8,177 bases of DNA from Candidatus Bathyarchaeota archaeon (GTDB taxonomy: Archaea > Thermoproteota > Bathyarchaeia > Bathyarchaeales > Bathycorpusculaceae): assembly GCA_030589055.1 (NCBI GenBank), contig JAUUWK010000042.1, positions 1-8,177 on the forward strand, in the 5' to 3' direction. A program made the position numbers and the translations under genes. Below are positions 1 to 6,157 of this stretch, piece by piece; positions within the stretch are counted from its first letter, which is position 1, and the number at the start of each line of letters is the position of its first letter. The notes under the pieces were generated by a model. That model had not been told where the DNA came from. It saw nothing but the letters and a program-made list of their open reading frames with translations, and did no database searches.

Positions 1-490
1 CAAGGCTTCTGCTTTCAACATTTAAAACGCCTAAGACCTCTTTTCCCAATTTGATAGGCACAGCAAGCTCGGAAAGCATGGATGGTTTACCTAAGACATA
101 TGCCTTTTCCTTCCTAACGTCTGGAACGGAAATTGGTTTGCTTGTACTTGCTGCCTTAATAGTTACACCTTTTTCTCCATCTAATGGTAAACTTAGAGAG
201 AGACTATTTGAGTATCCAAGCTGAGATACTAGCTGAAGCGTTTTTCCATGTACCATAAGAATGGAGGCATATTCAAACCCTAATGTTTTCTTCATAGCCT
301 TTAACATAACTTTGTGAACCTCTTCCAGGTTCCGTGCCATGTTCAAGCTCTGACCATACTTGTTTAGTGCAGAAAGTCTCTCTTCAAAACGTTTCCTTTC
401 CTTTACCATCCTTTTACGTTCGGTAATGTCGAGTAGCTCGTGCGCGCGCAACACATGTTCTTTGTTGGTGCAAACTCCATTAATCATCAT
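1..490 (-). CDS. GAF-domain sensor protein with a PAS remnant, 3' end cut by window edge
   Basis: The minus-strand frame is open from ATGATG at 490 to the left edge (163 codons seen). Residues 1-20 resemble the last strand of a PAS domain; residues 21-26 read DITERK, the usual PAS-to-next-domain linker; a charged helix (about 24-45) leads into a GAF domain (about 50-163) with the typical LGFEYASILMV and LSELAVPIKLGKEVLGVLNV segments. Such proteins are cytoplasmic sensors, often histidine kinases in archaea; any kinase part would lie beyond the edge, so that role is inference. The start is odd: the PAS domain is almost entirely missing, as if its 5' part was lost. A GAGGGAG ribosome-binding site lies 6-7 bases before the first ATG, inside the end of the upstream gene, so coupled translation is likely. 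The preceding codon is the TAG stop of that gene in the same frame. GCGCGCGC at 442-449 encodes Arg-Ala here. Confidence 0.82.
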   Translation of the reverse strand, partial: MMINGVCTNKEHVLRAHELLDITERKRMVKERKRFEERLSALNKYGQSLNMARNLEEVHKVMLKAMKKTLGFEYASILMVHGKTLQLVSQLGYSNSLSLSLPLDGEKGVTIKAASTSKPISVPDVRKEKAYVLGKPSMLSELAVPIKLGKEVLGVLNVESRSL

Positions 491-814
491 CTACGTCTCC
501 CTCTTCAGCAGCAAGCGTTTCTCTACGTTATTTACGTATTCTAAAAAGTTCCATTCTTCCGTTTCTTCCAGTTCCAATCCCAACTTTTTGTAAAATCGCT
601 CCGCAATAAGCTTTTCAAGGTAAGAGGCCCCAGGTCCGAAAATCTTTTCCAAGGCTTTCGAAAACTCTGTCAAGTTTGCCGGAATGTTATCTTTACCTAT
701 TCCAAAAGAGCTCTCCAAATGAAAGAATATTGCCCGCTTAGGCGAATCCCCTAAAGAAGAGAAGCCTTCTTCAACGGCTTCTAAAAGGACTTTTCTGAGG
801 TTATTTTTAGGCAA
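491..814 (-). CDS. NitrOD5-like small output-domain protein, downstream paralogue
   Basis: A 107-residue soluble protein with no membrane segment or signal peptide. It carries the pattern LLEAVEEGFSSLGDS, FFHLE, then FSKALEKIFGPGASYLEKLI, which I recognise as the NitrOD5 output domain of archaeal signal-transduction proteins (family name from memory, moderately sure). It is about half identical by eye over the first 80 residues to the protein encoded at 912-1262, so the two are tandem duplicates. The start is TTG: no ATG or GTG is available in the frame upstream for a long way, and GAGGGA lies 5-6 bases before it. The stop TAG is directly followed by the ATGATG of the GAF protein in the same frame. 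Its role is probably as a partner or output element of the neighbouring sensor; that is inferred from position only. Confidence 0.8.
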   Translation of the reverse strand: MPKNNLRKVLLEAVEEGFSSLGDSPKRAIFFHLESSFGIGKDNIPANLTEFSKALEKIFGPGASYLEKLIAERFYKKLGLELEETEEWNFLEYVNNVEKRLLLKRET

Positions 815-887
815 ATAAGTCCCTCGAGGGCTTAGTAGTGAAGTTTTAGAAATGAATTTATGAAACTTTGATAAAGCCTTTGTGAAC

Positions 888-896
888 TTTAAATAT
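888..896 (-). promoter_or_regulatory. Candidate TATA box for the downstream NitrOD5-like gene
   Basis: On the minus strand this reads ATATTTAAA, a good archaeal TATA-like box, just beyond the stop and T-tract (905-910) of the upstream paralogue. Transcription would begin near 866, giving a leader of about 50 bases before the TTG at 814. It suggests the second gene plus the GAF gene can be transcribed separately from the first. Judged by eye only. Confidence 0.35.
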
Positions 897-911
897 GTGT
901 TTTCAAAAAAC

Positions 912-1262
912 CTATTTTTGCAGCAATGCTTGACTTCTTTTTCTTCCTTTCAGAAAGCTGCGTTTTGCAGCTGCAACATATTCGGCAAACATAAGCCTTT
1001 CACTTCTGCGCCATTCGAGAGGCCGCCCGACTCTTTCATACAACTCCTTCATTATCAGGATTTCAAGGAATTGAGCTCCTACCCCAAAGATCTTCTCAAG
1101 TCCCTCTGCAAAATCTTCAACACGTTGAGGAATTTCATCTCTTTCGATTTCAAATTTGTTTTCAAGGTGAAAATAAATTGATTGCTTAGCAGAGTCTCCA
1201 AGCGAAGCTAGAGCTTCATCTACAGCTTCAAGTAAAAGCTTCTCAAAGGCTTTATTTGCCAA
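912..1262 (-). CDS. NitrOD5-like small output-domain protein, upstream paralogue
   Basis: A 116-residue soluble protein of the same family as the one at 491-814: LLLEAVDEALASLGDS, IYFHLENKFEI, then FAEGLEKIFGVGAQFLEILI. It has an additional basic tail (KGRKRSQALLQK) that the paralogue lacks. The start is TTG at 1262, chosen because GAGGAG sits exactly 7 bases upstream and the family motif begins a few residues later. It is the first gene of a minus-strand series with the paralogue and the GAF sensor; the 97-base gap before the next gene contains a T-tract and a TATA-like box, so it may also have its own transcript. The molecular function of single-domain NitrOD5 proteins is not established; a signalling role is inferred from the family and the neighbours. 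Confidence 0.8.
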   Translation of the reverse strand: MANKAFEKLLLEAVDEALASLGDSAKQSIYFHLENKFEIERDEIPQRVEDFAEGLEKIFGVGAQFLEILIMKELYERVGRPLEWRRSERLMFAEYVAAAKRSFLKGRKRSQALLQK

Positions 1263-1321
1263 CTTTGAACTCCTCTACACTTGATCTGAGAGGCATACCG
1301 GATATTCTATGAACTCCTATC

Positions 1322-1333
1322 GGTTTTTAAGTT
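1322..1333 (-). promoter_or_regulatory. Candidate TATA box for the first NitrOD5-like gene
   Basis: On the minus strand this reads AACTTAAAAACC. It lies about 65 bases before the TTG at 1262, which would put the transcription start near 1302 and leave a leader of about 40 bases containing the GAGGAG site. It is the most TATA-like stretch upstream of the gene. Confidence 0.35.
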
Positions 1334-1382
1334 TAACTACTAGTTACGTCGATTCTGAGTTGACACCCGAATCAGAACATGA

Positions 1383-1568
1383 AATAACCTCAAGCACACA
1401 CTTCAAACCAAAGATCAGATCAACCCCACAGAGACAAACCACCAGATCCCCATACCCACAACAGCATACAAACACAGCCACTGGATCCTCATATACCTAA
1501 AAATAACAGACAGCACCTTCACCGAAATCAACAACATACGCTTCCACAGCGACGGCACCATAAACTAG
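1383..1568 (+). pseudogene. Fragment of a possible virion/surface structural protein
   Basis: The frame from 1383 to the TAG at 1566 has no usable start but looks coding: nearly every codon ends in C or A, and the strand is strikingly rich in C and A. Its end reads AYKHSHWILIYLKITDS and then FTEINNIRFHSDGTIN, a beta-rich segment like those I associate with archaeal virus or surface proteins, where 'ITNIRFYSDGT'-type motifs are common (recognition from memory, not searched). No start codon, ribosome-binding site or 3' continuation is visible, so it is taken as a remnant cut at both ends. CGCGCGCGC lies 16 bases after its stop. It may instead be a low-complexity spacer. The remainder of 1263-1645 holds only promoter-like elements. 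Confidence 0.35.
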
Positions 1569-1603
1569 AACTATGGAACAAAACGCGCGCGCTGAGCTAA
1601 GCC

Positions 1604-1610
1604 TTATATG
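1604..1610 (+). promoter_or_regulatory. Candidate TATA box for the MFS transporter gene
   Basis: TTATATG lies about 38 bases before the ATG at 1646, placing a transcription start near 1632. That would exclude the earlier GTG (1616) and ATG (1622) as starts and leave a short leader carrying GAAAGAGTGGAG. Judged by eye. Confidence 0.35.
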
Positions 1611-1645
1611 AACAGGTGTTCATGGCTTACGAAAGAGTGGAGTTT

Positions 1646-2917
1646 ATGGGATTAGGGGACGCTCTTGGGCGGTTCAAGGAGTTTCTTTGGCGGGAGTTCT
1701 CGTTCATTAGTGGTAACTATCGAATTCTCGTCATGAGTTGGATGATAATGGACATTGCCATGGAAATGCCCCAATCTAACTTTCAGTTTTACGTTGAAGC
1801 CTTGGGAGGACCGCCTGTGGCCTTGGGACTTATAGGTCTTGGCAACTTTCTTGCCATGGCGGCTGTAGCCCTTCCTGGCGGTTATCTTGCAGATAGATAT
1901 GGTAGGCGCTGGCTTATTACGACTATGACTTTTGGGATGGCCTTATCATTCCTGTTTTTTGCGTTTGCTCCGACGTGGCACTTTGTTTTGTTAGGGGCAA
2001 TCGTGAGCAGCCTCTGTCTAATCTATCAGCCAGCGTTGTTTGCAATGGTTCAAGATTCGTTGCCGCCGGAGCGCAGAGGCATGGGTTCTTCAATCATTAT
2101 GCTTATTCACGGCACCTTTAACACTCCAGGTCCTGTAATTGCTATTTTTCTTTTCGCGTCCTTTGGAAAGGTTACGGGCATGAGGATCATCTACTTGCTG
2201 ATGACTGGGCTTTTCCTTGCTGCAGCAGTGTTGCGGCTTAGGTTGAAGGAGACGATGACGAATGGTGAACCCCTTCGCTTCAGCTATTTCATATCTTCGT
2301 ATCCGAAGGCCATCAAGGAAAGCGTTGGTGTCTGGAAGGTGGTGCCCAGAACAGTTTTGTGGTTGTTTTCGATGAGAACGCTGGTAATGTTCGGTATGGC
2401 GCTCACTAATGTGATCAACGCGCTTTACGCCAGGGATGTGCTTGGGATACCGGAGGAACAGTGGTATTTCGTCTTCATTCCACTTTTGCTGACTATGATC
2501 GTGGCTTCTCTGCCAATCGGCAAGCTAGTTGACAAGGTTGGTAGAAAGATTCCGATAGTTCTCGGCTTGGGTGTACTCGCTGTGGCTACGGTTGTTTTTG
2601 CCTTCGGTGACTTCGTAATGATTATGATTTCGATGTCCTTGTTTGGAATGGCTCAGATGCTGGTGATGTCAGGGGCAATGGCACTTTCAACGGATCTTAT
2701 ACAACCGGCGAACAGAGGAAAGGTAGTTGGATTCAACAATTTCATTGGTTACATCATCATGGGCTTCGGCATGTTGCTGGGCAGTTACCTCTACGAAAAC
2801 TTCATTCCCCAATCCCCCTTCATCGTAAACCTCGGAGTCACCTTTGCAGCATTCCTAATAGTCCTGTTTTTCATACACGAACCAAAAAGACGAGTAGGTG
2901 TAATCGCTCCAGCATAG
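1646..2917 (+). CDS. Major facilitator superfamily transporter, 12 membrane helices
   Basis: A 423-residue integral membrane protein with twelve hydrophobic segments in two six-helix halves, the usual MFS size and layout. The loop after helix 2 carries the MFS signature GGYLADRYGRRW (residues about 78-89), and the equivalent loop in the second half has GKLVDKVGRK (about 292-301). The substrate cannot be read from the sequence; the family resembles multidrug or small-solute exporters. ATG 1646 is chosen because GAGTGGAG lies 3 bases upstream and the TATA-like box would start transcription near 1632; GTG 1616 and ATG 1622 (AGGTG 3 bases upstream) are alternatives adding 10 or 8 residues. The gene stands alone between relic regions. 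The last ~100 bases switch to C/A-ending codons, whereas the body favours G/T-ending ones. Confidence 0.9.
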   Translation: MGLGDALGRFKEFLWREFSFISGNYRILVMSWMIMDIAMEMPQSNFQFYVEALGGPPVALGLIGLGNFLAMAAVALPGGYLADRYGRRWLITTMTFGMALSFLFFAFAPTWHFVLLGAIVSSLCLIYQPALFAMVQDSLPPERRGMGSSIIMLIHGTFNTPGPVIAIFLFASFGKVTGMRIIYLLMTGLFLAAAVLRLRLKETMTNGEPLRFSYFISSYPKAIKESVGVWKVVPRTVLWLFSMRTLVMFGMALTNVINALYARDVLGIPEEQWYFVFIPLLLTMIVASLPIGKLVDKVGRKIPIVLGLGVLAVATVVFAFGDFVMIMISMSLFGMAQMLVMSGAMALSTDLIQPANRGKVVGFNNFIGYIIMGFGMLLGSYLYENFIPQSPFIVNLGVTFAAFLIVLFFIHEPKRRVGVIAPA

Positions 2918-2930
2918 AACTTTGAGTTTG

Positions 2931-2952
2931 AAGCTTGAAAGCTAAGTTTTTC
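2931..2952 (+). terminator. Possible terminator of the MFS gene
   Basis: Fourteen bases after the stop, AGCTT-GA-AAGCT forms a small inverted repeat followed by a run of five T, C, T. The T-rich end is the relevant signal in archaea; the stem is short and may not matter. Confidence 0.35.
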
Positions 2953-3433
2953 TAAAGCACATCTTGATTTTACACAGCGCGCGCTCGATGGCCTTGTTTT
3001 CCGTAGCTGACGCTTGGAACCTGTTTCGAGAGGCCGGCAGAAACATCTTCACTCATTTCCATCCTTAACCTCAGTTGTTACTTTGTCGATGAGACTCTCC
3101 GATCTACGCTCTTGTTTATCAAACCAGACGATTATGGCGTGAAGACTACTCCTCATAAGAATTAGCTTCCGTTGCAATAAAGACACCTCGTTTTAACGTC
3201 TAGGCCAACAAGCCGACTGAATGCTCCAATCCAGAGTTAAGGCTCCCCATGCACAAACAAAACCTCGTGCAACAATTCCAGCAAAACTAGTTCATAACAG
3301 CAAGATTGTGCAGAGCGCGCGAACCCCGCCTACACAAGATATTGTTTATTATTTCGAAAAATTGACCTTTAATCAGGATTTTAATTTCATAACCTTTTTG
3401 GAATCGGAAACAGAATAAGGTTTGGTCTGAAAT
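2953..3433. other. Gene-poor interval with short broken frames
   Basis: No convincing gene. On the minus strand several short frames look mildly coding but do not join: 3049-3156 (35 residues, MRSSLHAIIVWFDKQERR...), a frame reading SFAGIVARGFVCAWGALTLD near 3200-3290, and one ending in RCLYCNGS near 3165. They may be the remains of one decayed gene, but I recognise no family. Two alternating CG runs are present, GCGCGCGC at 2977-2984 and GCGCGCG at 3315-3321. TTTTAATTTCATAA at 3378-3391 could be the TATA region of the following gene. Confidence 0.4.
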
Positions 3434-3670
3434 TTGACGAAAAAAGAGTTTGTCTACTGGAAAATTGAAGCTGTCACCATAATTTTCATAGTCATTTGCA
3501 TTTCCATCTCTTTCTATCTAGTCTTTCTTTCCTTCCAAATACTCGATGAACTGTTGAGAAAACAACTCGTAACTTTTGCTGCTTCTTTCCTCATAACCGG
3601 AATAGCCATTTTTGCAGCTTTGACAGTTTACTTAGGAATAAAAATAGCATTCAAAGGACAGAAAATATAA
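3434..3670 (+). CDS. Small two-helix membrane protein of unknown function
   Basis: A 78-residue protein I do not recognise. A short charged N-terminus (TKKEFVYWK) is followed by two hydrophobic stretches, about residues 10-33 and 43-69, joined by a polar loop (DELLRKQ), with a basic end (KIAFKGQKI). By the positive-inside rule both termini probably face the cytoplasm. The frame opens after a TGA at 3428, so TTG at 3434 is the only start that keeps the whole protein; the ribosome-binding site is weak (GGT about 8 bases upstream). An AT-rich TATA-like stretch near 3378-3391 fits a short-leader transcript. Function cannot be inferred from the neighbours; it is isolated from the MFS gene by about 500 bases of decayed sequence. 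Confidence 0.55.
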   Translation: MTKKEFVYWKIEAVTIIFIVICISISFYLVFLSFQILDELLRKQLVTFAASFLITGIAIFAALTVYLGIKIAFKGQKI

Positions 3671-3939
3671 TGGGGAAAAAGGAAGACGAACACTAGAAAG
3701 CTACGATTCAGCATACTCGATAACCTTCGAACACTCCTGCTTTCAGAAAGCAACAAGTTCACCACTAGTCCCATCAGAAGCGTTGATTTTACCATCTTGG
3801 CTCCACGATTCCCCGGGGACAGCCAACGAACGCTTACAGGTTTCCCAACTAGCCTAAACCAGAGTCAGGTGCTTATTAGGCATGCATAGATGCAAAGTAT
3901 GCCAAATGACAGAGACAATGAGAATTCTGAATCCATGTC
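3671..3939. other. Interval without a clear gene, possible relic on the minus strand
   Basis: No full gene is visible. The minus strand has fragments in neighbouring frames, one containing LVGKPVSVRWLSPGNRGAK and another DGKINASDGTSGELVAF followed by KVIEYAES and a stop, which could be one frame-shifted protein end of unknown family. On the plus strand a 27-codon frame at 3882-3965 begins MHRCKVCQ, a zinc-knuckle-like CxxC, but it has a poor ribosome-binding site and only three cysteines. Neither is strong enough to call as a gene. Confidence 0.3.
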
Positions 3940-3955
3940 AAAAACAAAAAAGAAA
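3940..3955 (-). terminator. T-tract terminator of the GYD-domain gene
   Basis: Read on the minus strand this is TTTCTTTTTTGTTTTT, preceded by CCCCC, about 24 bases after the stop of the GYD gene. Long oligo-T tracts are the standard intrinsic termination signal in archaea. Confidence 0.55.
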
Positions 3956-3978
3956 GGGGGATTAGAGTGCAGAGGATT

Positions 3979-4269
3979 TTAGTTTTTCTTCACTGACGCT
4001 ATAAAGTCGTCTATGGAGATTGCTGCCATACTCAAGATTTTGATAGTTCCTCTGAAGCCAAGCTCGATAGATACCCTTGCAATGGTCTCGTTGTTCGGAG
4101 CCTCCACGATATTCACAAAGTCGTAGGGTCCCAAAACAGCATATTGATGAATCACTCGAACACCAAAGGCTTCAAGCTCCCGGTTGACTTCCTTAATCCT
4201 TTCAGGCTTTGCTTTAACGGTTTTCCAGCCTTCATCCGTCAAGTTAGACAACAGAATATAGTAGGGCAT
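3979..4269 (-). CDS. GYD-domain protein
   Basis: A 96-residue protein with the ferredoxin-like GYD domain over its whole length: MPYYILLSNLTDEGWKTVK at the start, KPERIKEVNRELEAFGVRV, then AVLGPYDFVNIVEAP (residues 45-58; the name-giving G-Y-D is G-P-Y-D here), ETIARVSIELGFRGTIKI and a C-terminal helix ISIDDFIASV. The length matches the family. Its biochemical function is unknown; members are small soluble proteins, probably oligomeric. ATG 4269 is chosen because family members begin with an M-P-x-Y/F strand; a TTG at 4284 would add five residues. GGTG lies 5-6 bases upstream. It shares direction with the methyltransferase relic upstream, with a gap of about 140 bases, so no operon is implied. 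A T-tract follows the stop. Confidence 0.85.
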   Translation of the reverse strand: MPYYILLSNLTDEGWKTVKAKPERIKEVNRELEAFGVRVIHQYAVLGPYDFVNIVEAPNNETIARVSIELGFRGTIKILSMAAISIDDFIASVKKN

Positions 4270-4412
4270 ATAGACACCAAGCAATAACTATTAGCATTAT
4301 CCGAATTTCAACTTTTCGACTTCAGGACAGTAGCAAGAGAAAAGAACGCAAAGAAACCGCTTTCATCAAGAAAATATTTTTCCTTATGAATGTGTTGAGT
4401 GAGACCTATTCT

Positions 4413-5047
4413 CTATTTTTCGCCCTTGACTATGGCTCTTGAAATGATTTCGACTTCTGGTGTTTTCTTGATTTTCTCAGGTTTCCTAAAAAGTTCCTTC
4501 AAGTACGTAGTGTATCTATAGAAGAGTTCCTCAAATTCTTCTTTCTCCATTCCGCCTAGTAAAGAGCATTTAAGGTTTCGTTTTTCAAGTTTTCGCCAAA
4601 GGTTCAGTCTCGCTTTTATGTGTTCTTGAATCTCTCTAGTATTATGTCGTTGGTCGCAGAGAAGAAGCGTGGAAAGATATCCGCTTAACGTGATATCTTT
4701 CAACCCAGCTTTGAGGAATAACTCTGGAAGTTTCAAGTGAATGTTTTCTATAAATTTTGACATGCCAAGTTCTTCGCGCCATTCCTTGTTTATTGCGGTT
4801 CCAAAGGCTTTTCTAAACTTTCCATATAGTTCGTTTAGTCTCCCATTTGGATAGTACGTTCCTCCTCCAGAAGCAGGTTCGATAGCAACTACGCGCGCGA
4901 AAAAAGCTATTTGATAAACTAGGCTTCAAACCCTGGAGCCACTTCCCTGTAAAAAGATGTTAAATGGCTTATTCTACCAGTTGCCCACAATGAAAACCTT
5001 TGTTTTTTTAATCCAATCTTTTGCCGAAACGGTGAGTTTTCTTCCAT
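4413..5047 (-). pseudogene. SAM-dependent methyltransferase with the catalytic core deleted
   Basis: The frame 4413-4763 (ATG, 116 residues) reads as the C-terminal half of a class I methyltransferase: KLPELFLKAGLKDITLSGY, LLLCDQRHNTREI, LLGGMEKEEFEELFYRYTTY and a final strand IISRAIVKGEK. The same frame continues upstream without a start codon through VVAIEPASGGGTYYPNGRLN, the strand that follows 'GG' in intact enzymes, up to a TGA at 4926-4928. In a different frame, 4919-5047 encodes 42 residues beginning at ATG 5047 and containing SLWATGRISHLTSFYREVAP, which looks like the N-terminus of the same family. The SAM-binding motif (D-x-G-x-G-x-G) and about 100-130 residues between the two pieces are missing. 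CGCGCGCG at 4892-4899 sits near the junction. The remnant is presumed inactive; a short protein from ATG 4763 could still be translated. Homology of the N-terminal piece is less certain than that of the C-terminal half. Confidence 0.7.
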
Positions 5048-5487
5048 AATGGTTGCGGATACAGTTGGTGCTCCCATCTACTCAAACTTCTTCACATTTC
5101 CCTATACCGTTTGCATAAATGGCAGAGCCACACAGGAATATTGTAGGTTAGTTGAACAGTTTAGCAGAAACGTTTATTAAGACTTCAGATATCATAAGAA
5201 TTCGCGATGGCATATGAAAAAAACTCTGGGAATTAATTTAAGTAGAAATAGGGAACATCCAAAATTGATAGTTTACTCTTTCATGCACGACTTTCTGATT
5301 CGTGGAAGACTAATTTAAGAAGTAAGCGCCATTGGCTCTTCTTTTTGTTCACAGTTCATTAAAATGTTCAAAACACTCTCATGAATTACGTTTTCTCCCA
5401 CGCTTACTGTCTGTAGGTGAAATCAGGCAGAATTACGCCTTTTTTTGGACTAGAAAGAAGCTTAACTTGGATGTTGCATGACGTAAC
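5048..5487. other. Interval without a recognisable gene
   Basis: Many stops in all frames and AT-rich sequence. A TATA-like TTTATTAA near 5173-5180 stands about 25 bases before ATGGCATATG at 5207, but that frame ends after nine codons, so it may be the truncated start of a lost gene. No repeat, RNA gene or transposon end is visible to me. Confidence 0.4.
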
Positions 5488-5501
5488 GAGGAGTTTAAGT
5501 T

Positions 5502-6048
5502 TTGGTTGATAGAGATCCCATTGATAGATGTGAGCTCTACTGCGGTGCTTGTGGAATCTACGGAATCTGCAAAGACGCCGAAGAGTCTTTAGAAAGGCTT
5601 CCGAGGCACTTTGATGTGCAACAGAAAAAGCGAGATGCCAAGGTTTCATGGTTTTAGCCCACACTGCTGAGGATACGACAGCAAAATTGCGAATTGTTTA
5701 AGAGATTAAAACTTAGAGTTTGTTGTCAAGGTAGCGAATACGAAAATGCAATATTTGGGGAAAATCGAGAAATTAGAAGGCTTAATCAGAAGTGAGTGGA
5801 CTTGAGGGTAACCCTTGAAAGAATCCAAGAAAAGCGTAGTAGAAGAATGGTTGCGTGAAAGCAATGAAAAATGCGAATGTCAATCATGATGAAAGCTCTT
5901 ATCCATTGGTGCAACAAAATAGGGACATGCATTAATGGATACTAGTGAAGTAAACAATCTTCGCAGCGACTTTGAAAGCCTTTGTAAAAGCAATTTCGGG
6001 GAAAGAGAGATTGCAAGTAACGCTTTCTCCCAATGCAAAAAAGCCTAG
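5502..6048 (+). pseudogene. Frameshifted DUF3795-family Cys-rich protein gene
   Basis: The gene begins well: GAGGAG (5488-5493) lies 8 bases before TTG 5502, giving MVDRDPIDRCELYCGACGIY, the N-terminal CxxYCGACxIY signature of DUF3795. This frame stops at TAG 5655 after 51 codons. Family-like sequence then continues in another frame: GFSPHC (5650-5667), an in-frame TGA, GYDSKIANCLRD, TAA 5707; back in the first frame from 5721, CCQGSEYENAIFGEN, TGA 5793, VDLRVTLERIQE; then in the second frame again, VVEEWLRESNEKCECQS, two TGA near 5886-5891, and a final open piece from ATG 5935 (MDTSEVNNLRSDFESLC...) ending at TAG 6046. At least three frame changes and several nonsense codons mean it is inactive. 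Intact members bind metal through clustered Cys (inferred) and have no firm function. The last 37 codons might be unrelated. Confidence 0.72.
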
Positions 6049-6157
6049 ATCTATCCTGTAGCTCCAAAGTTAGTCATTTCTCAAAAATGCTTATGATACA
6101 GATTCTTCTGTGAAGAACGTCTTAACCGTAAGACCTTCTAGCGTTTTGGTTTCTACC

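Noticed and set aside
360..593. Plus-strand open frame of 77 codons
   Set aside because: It lies opposite the well-supported GAF and NitrOD5-like genes and has a Ser/Phe-rich, antisense-like composition.
882..1181. Plus-strand open frame of 99 codons
   Set aside because: Antisense to the NitrOD5-like gene at 912-1262, which has a family signature and a strong ribosome-binding site.
1309..1500. Plus-strand frame of 63 codons (Thr/Ser/Gln-rich)
   Set aside because: Low complexity with no ribosome-binding site; the frame at 1383-1568 over the same DNA has better codon character and a protein-like end.
3049..3156. Minus-strand 35-codon frame starting MRSSLHAIIVWFD
   Set aside because: Too short, weak ribosome-binding site and no family recognised; kept only as a possible relic in the interval entry.
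3221..3418. Plus-strand frame of 65 codons
   Set aside because: Composition is mixed and basic with no motif and no clear ribosome-binding site; its end overlaps the likely promoter of the next gene.
3882..3965. Plus-strand 27-codon frame with CKVC, possible zinc-knuckle microprotein
   Set aside because: Only three cysteines, poor ribosome-binding site, and its 3' half is the T-tract terminator of the opposite gene.
4870..4890. GGTTCGATAGC, resembling a tRNA T-loop
   Set aside because: No acceptor stem, anticodon arm or CCA region pairs around it; it lies in the methyltransferase coding frame.
5404..5664. Minus-strand open frame of 86 codons
   Set aside because: It is antisense to the DUF3795 relic, whose CxxYCGACxIY signature and GAGGAG site on the plus strand explain the sequence.
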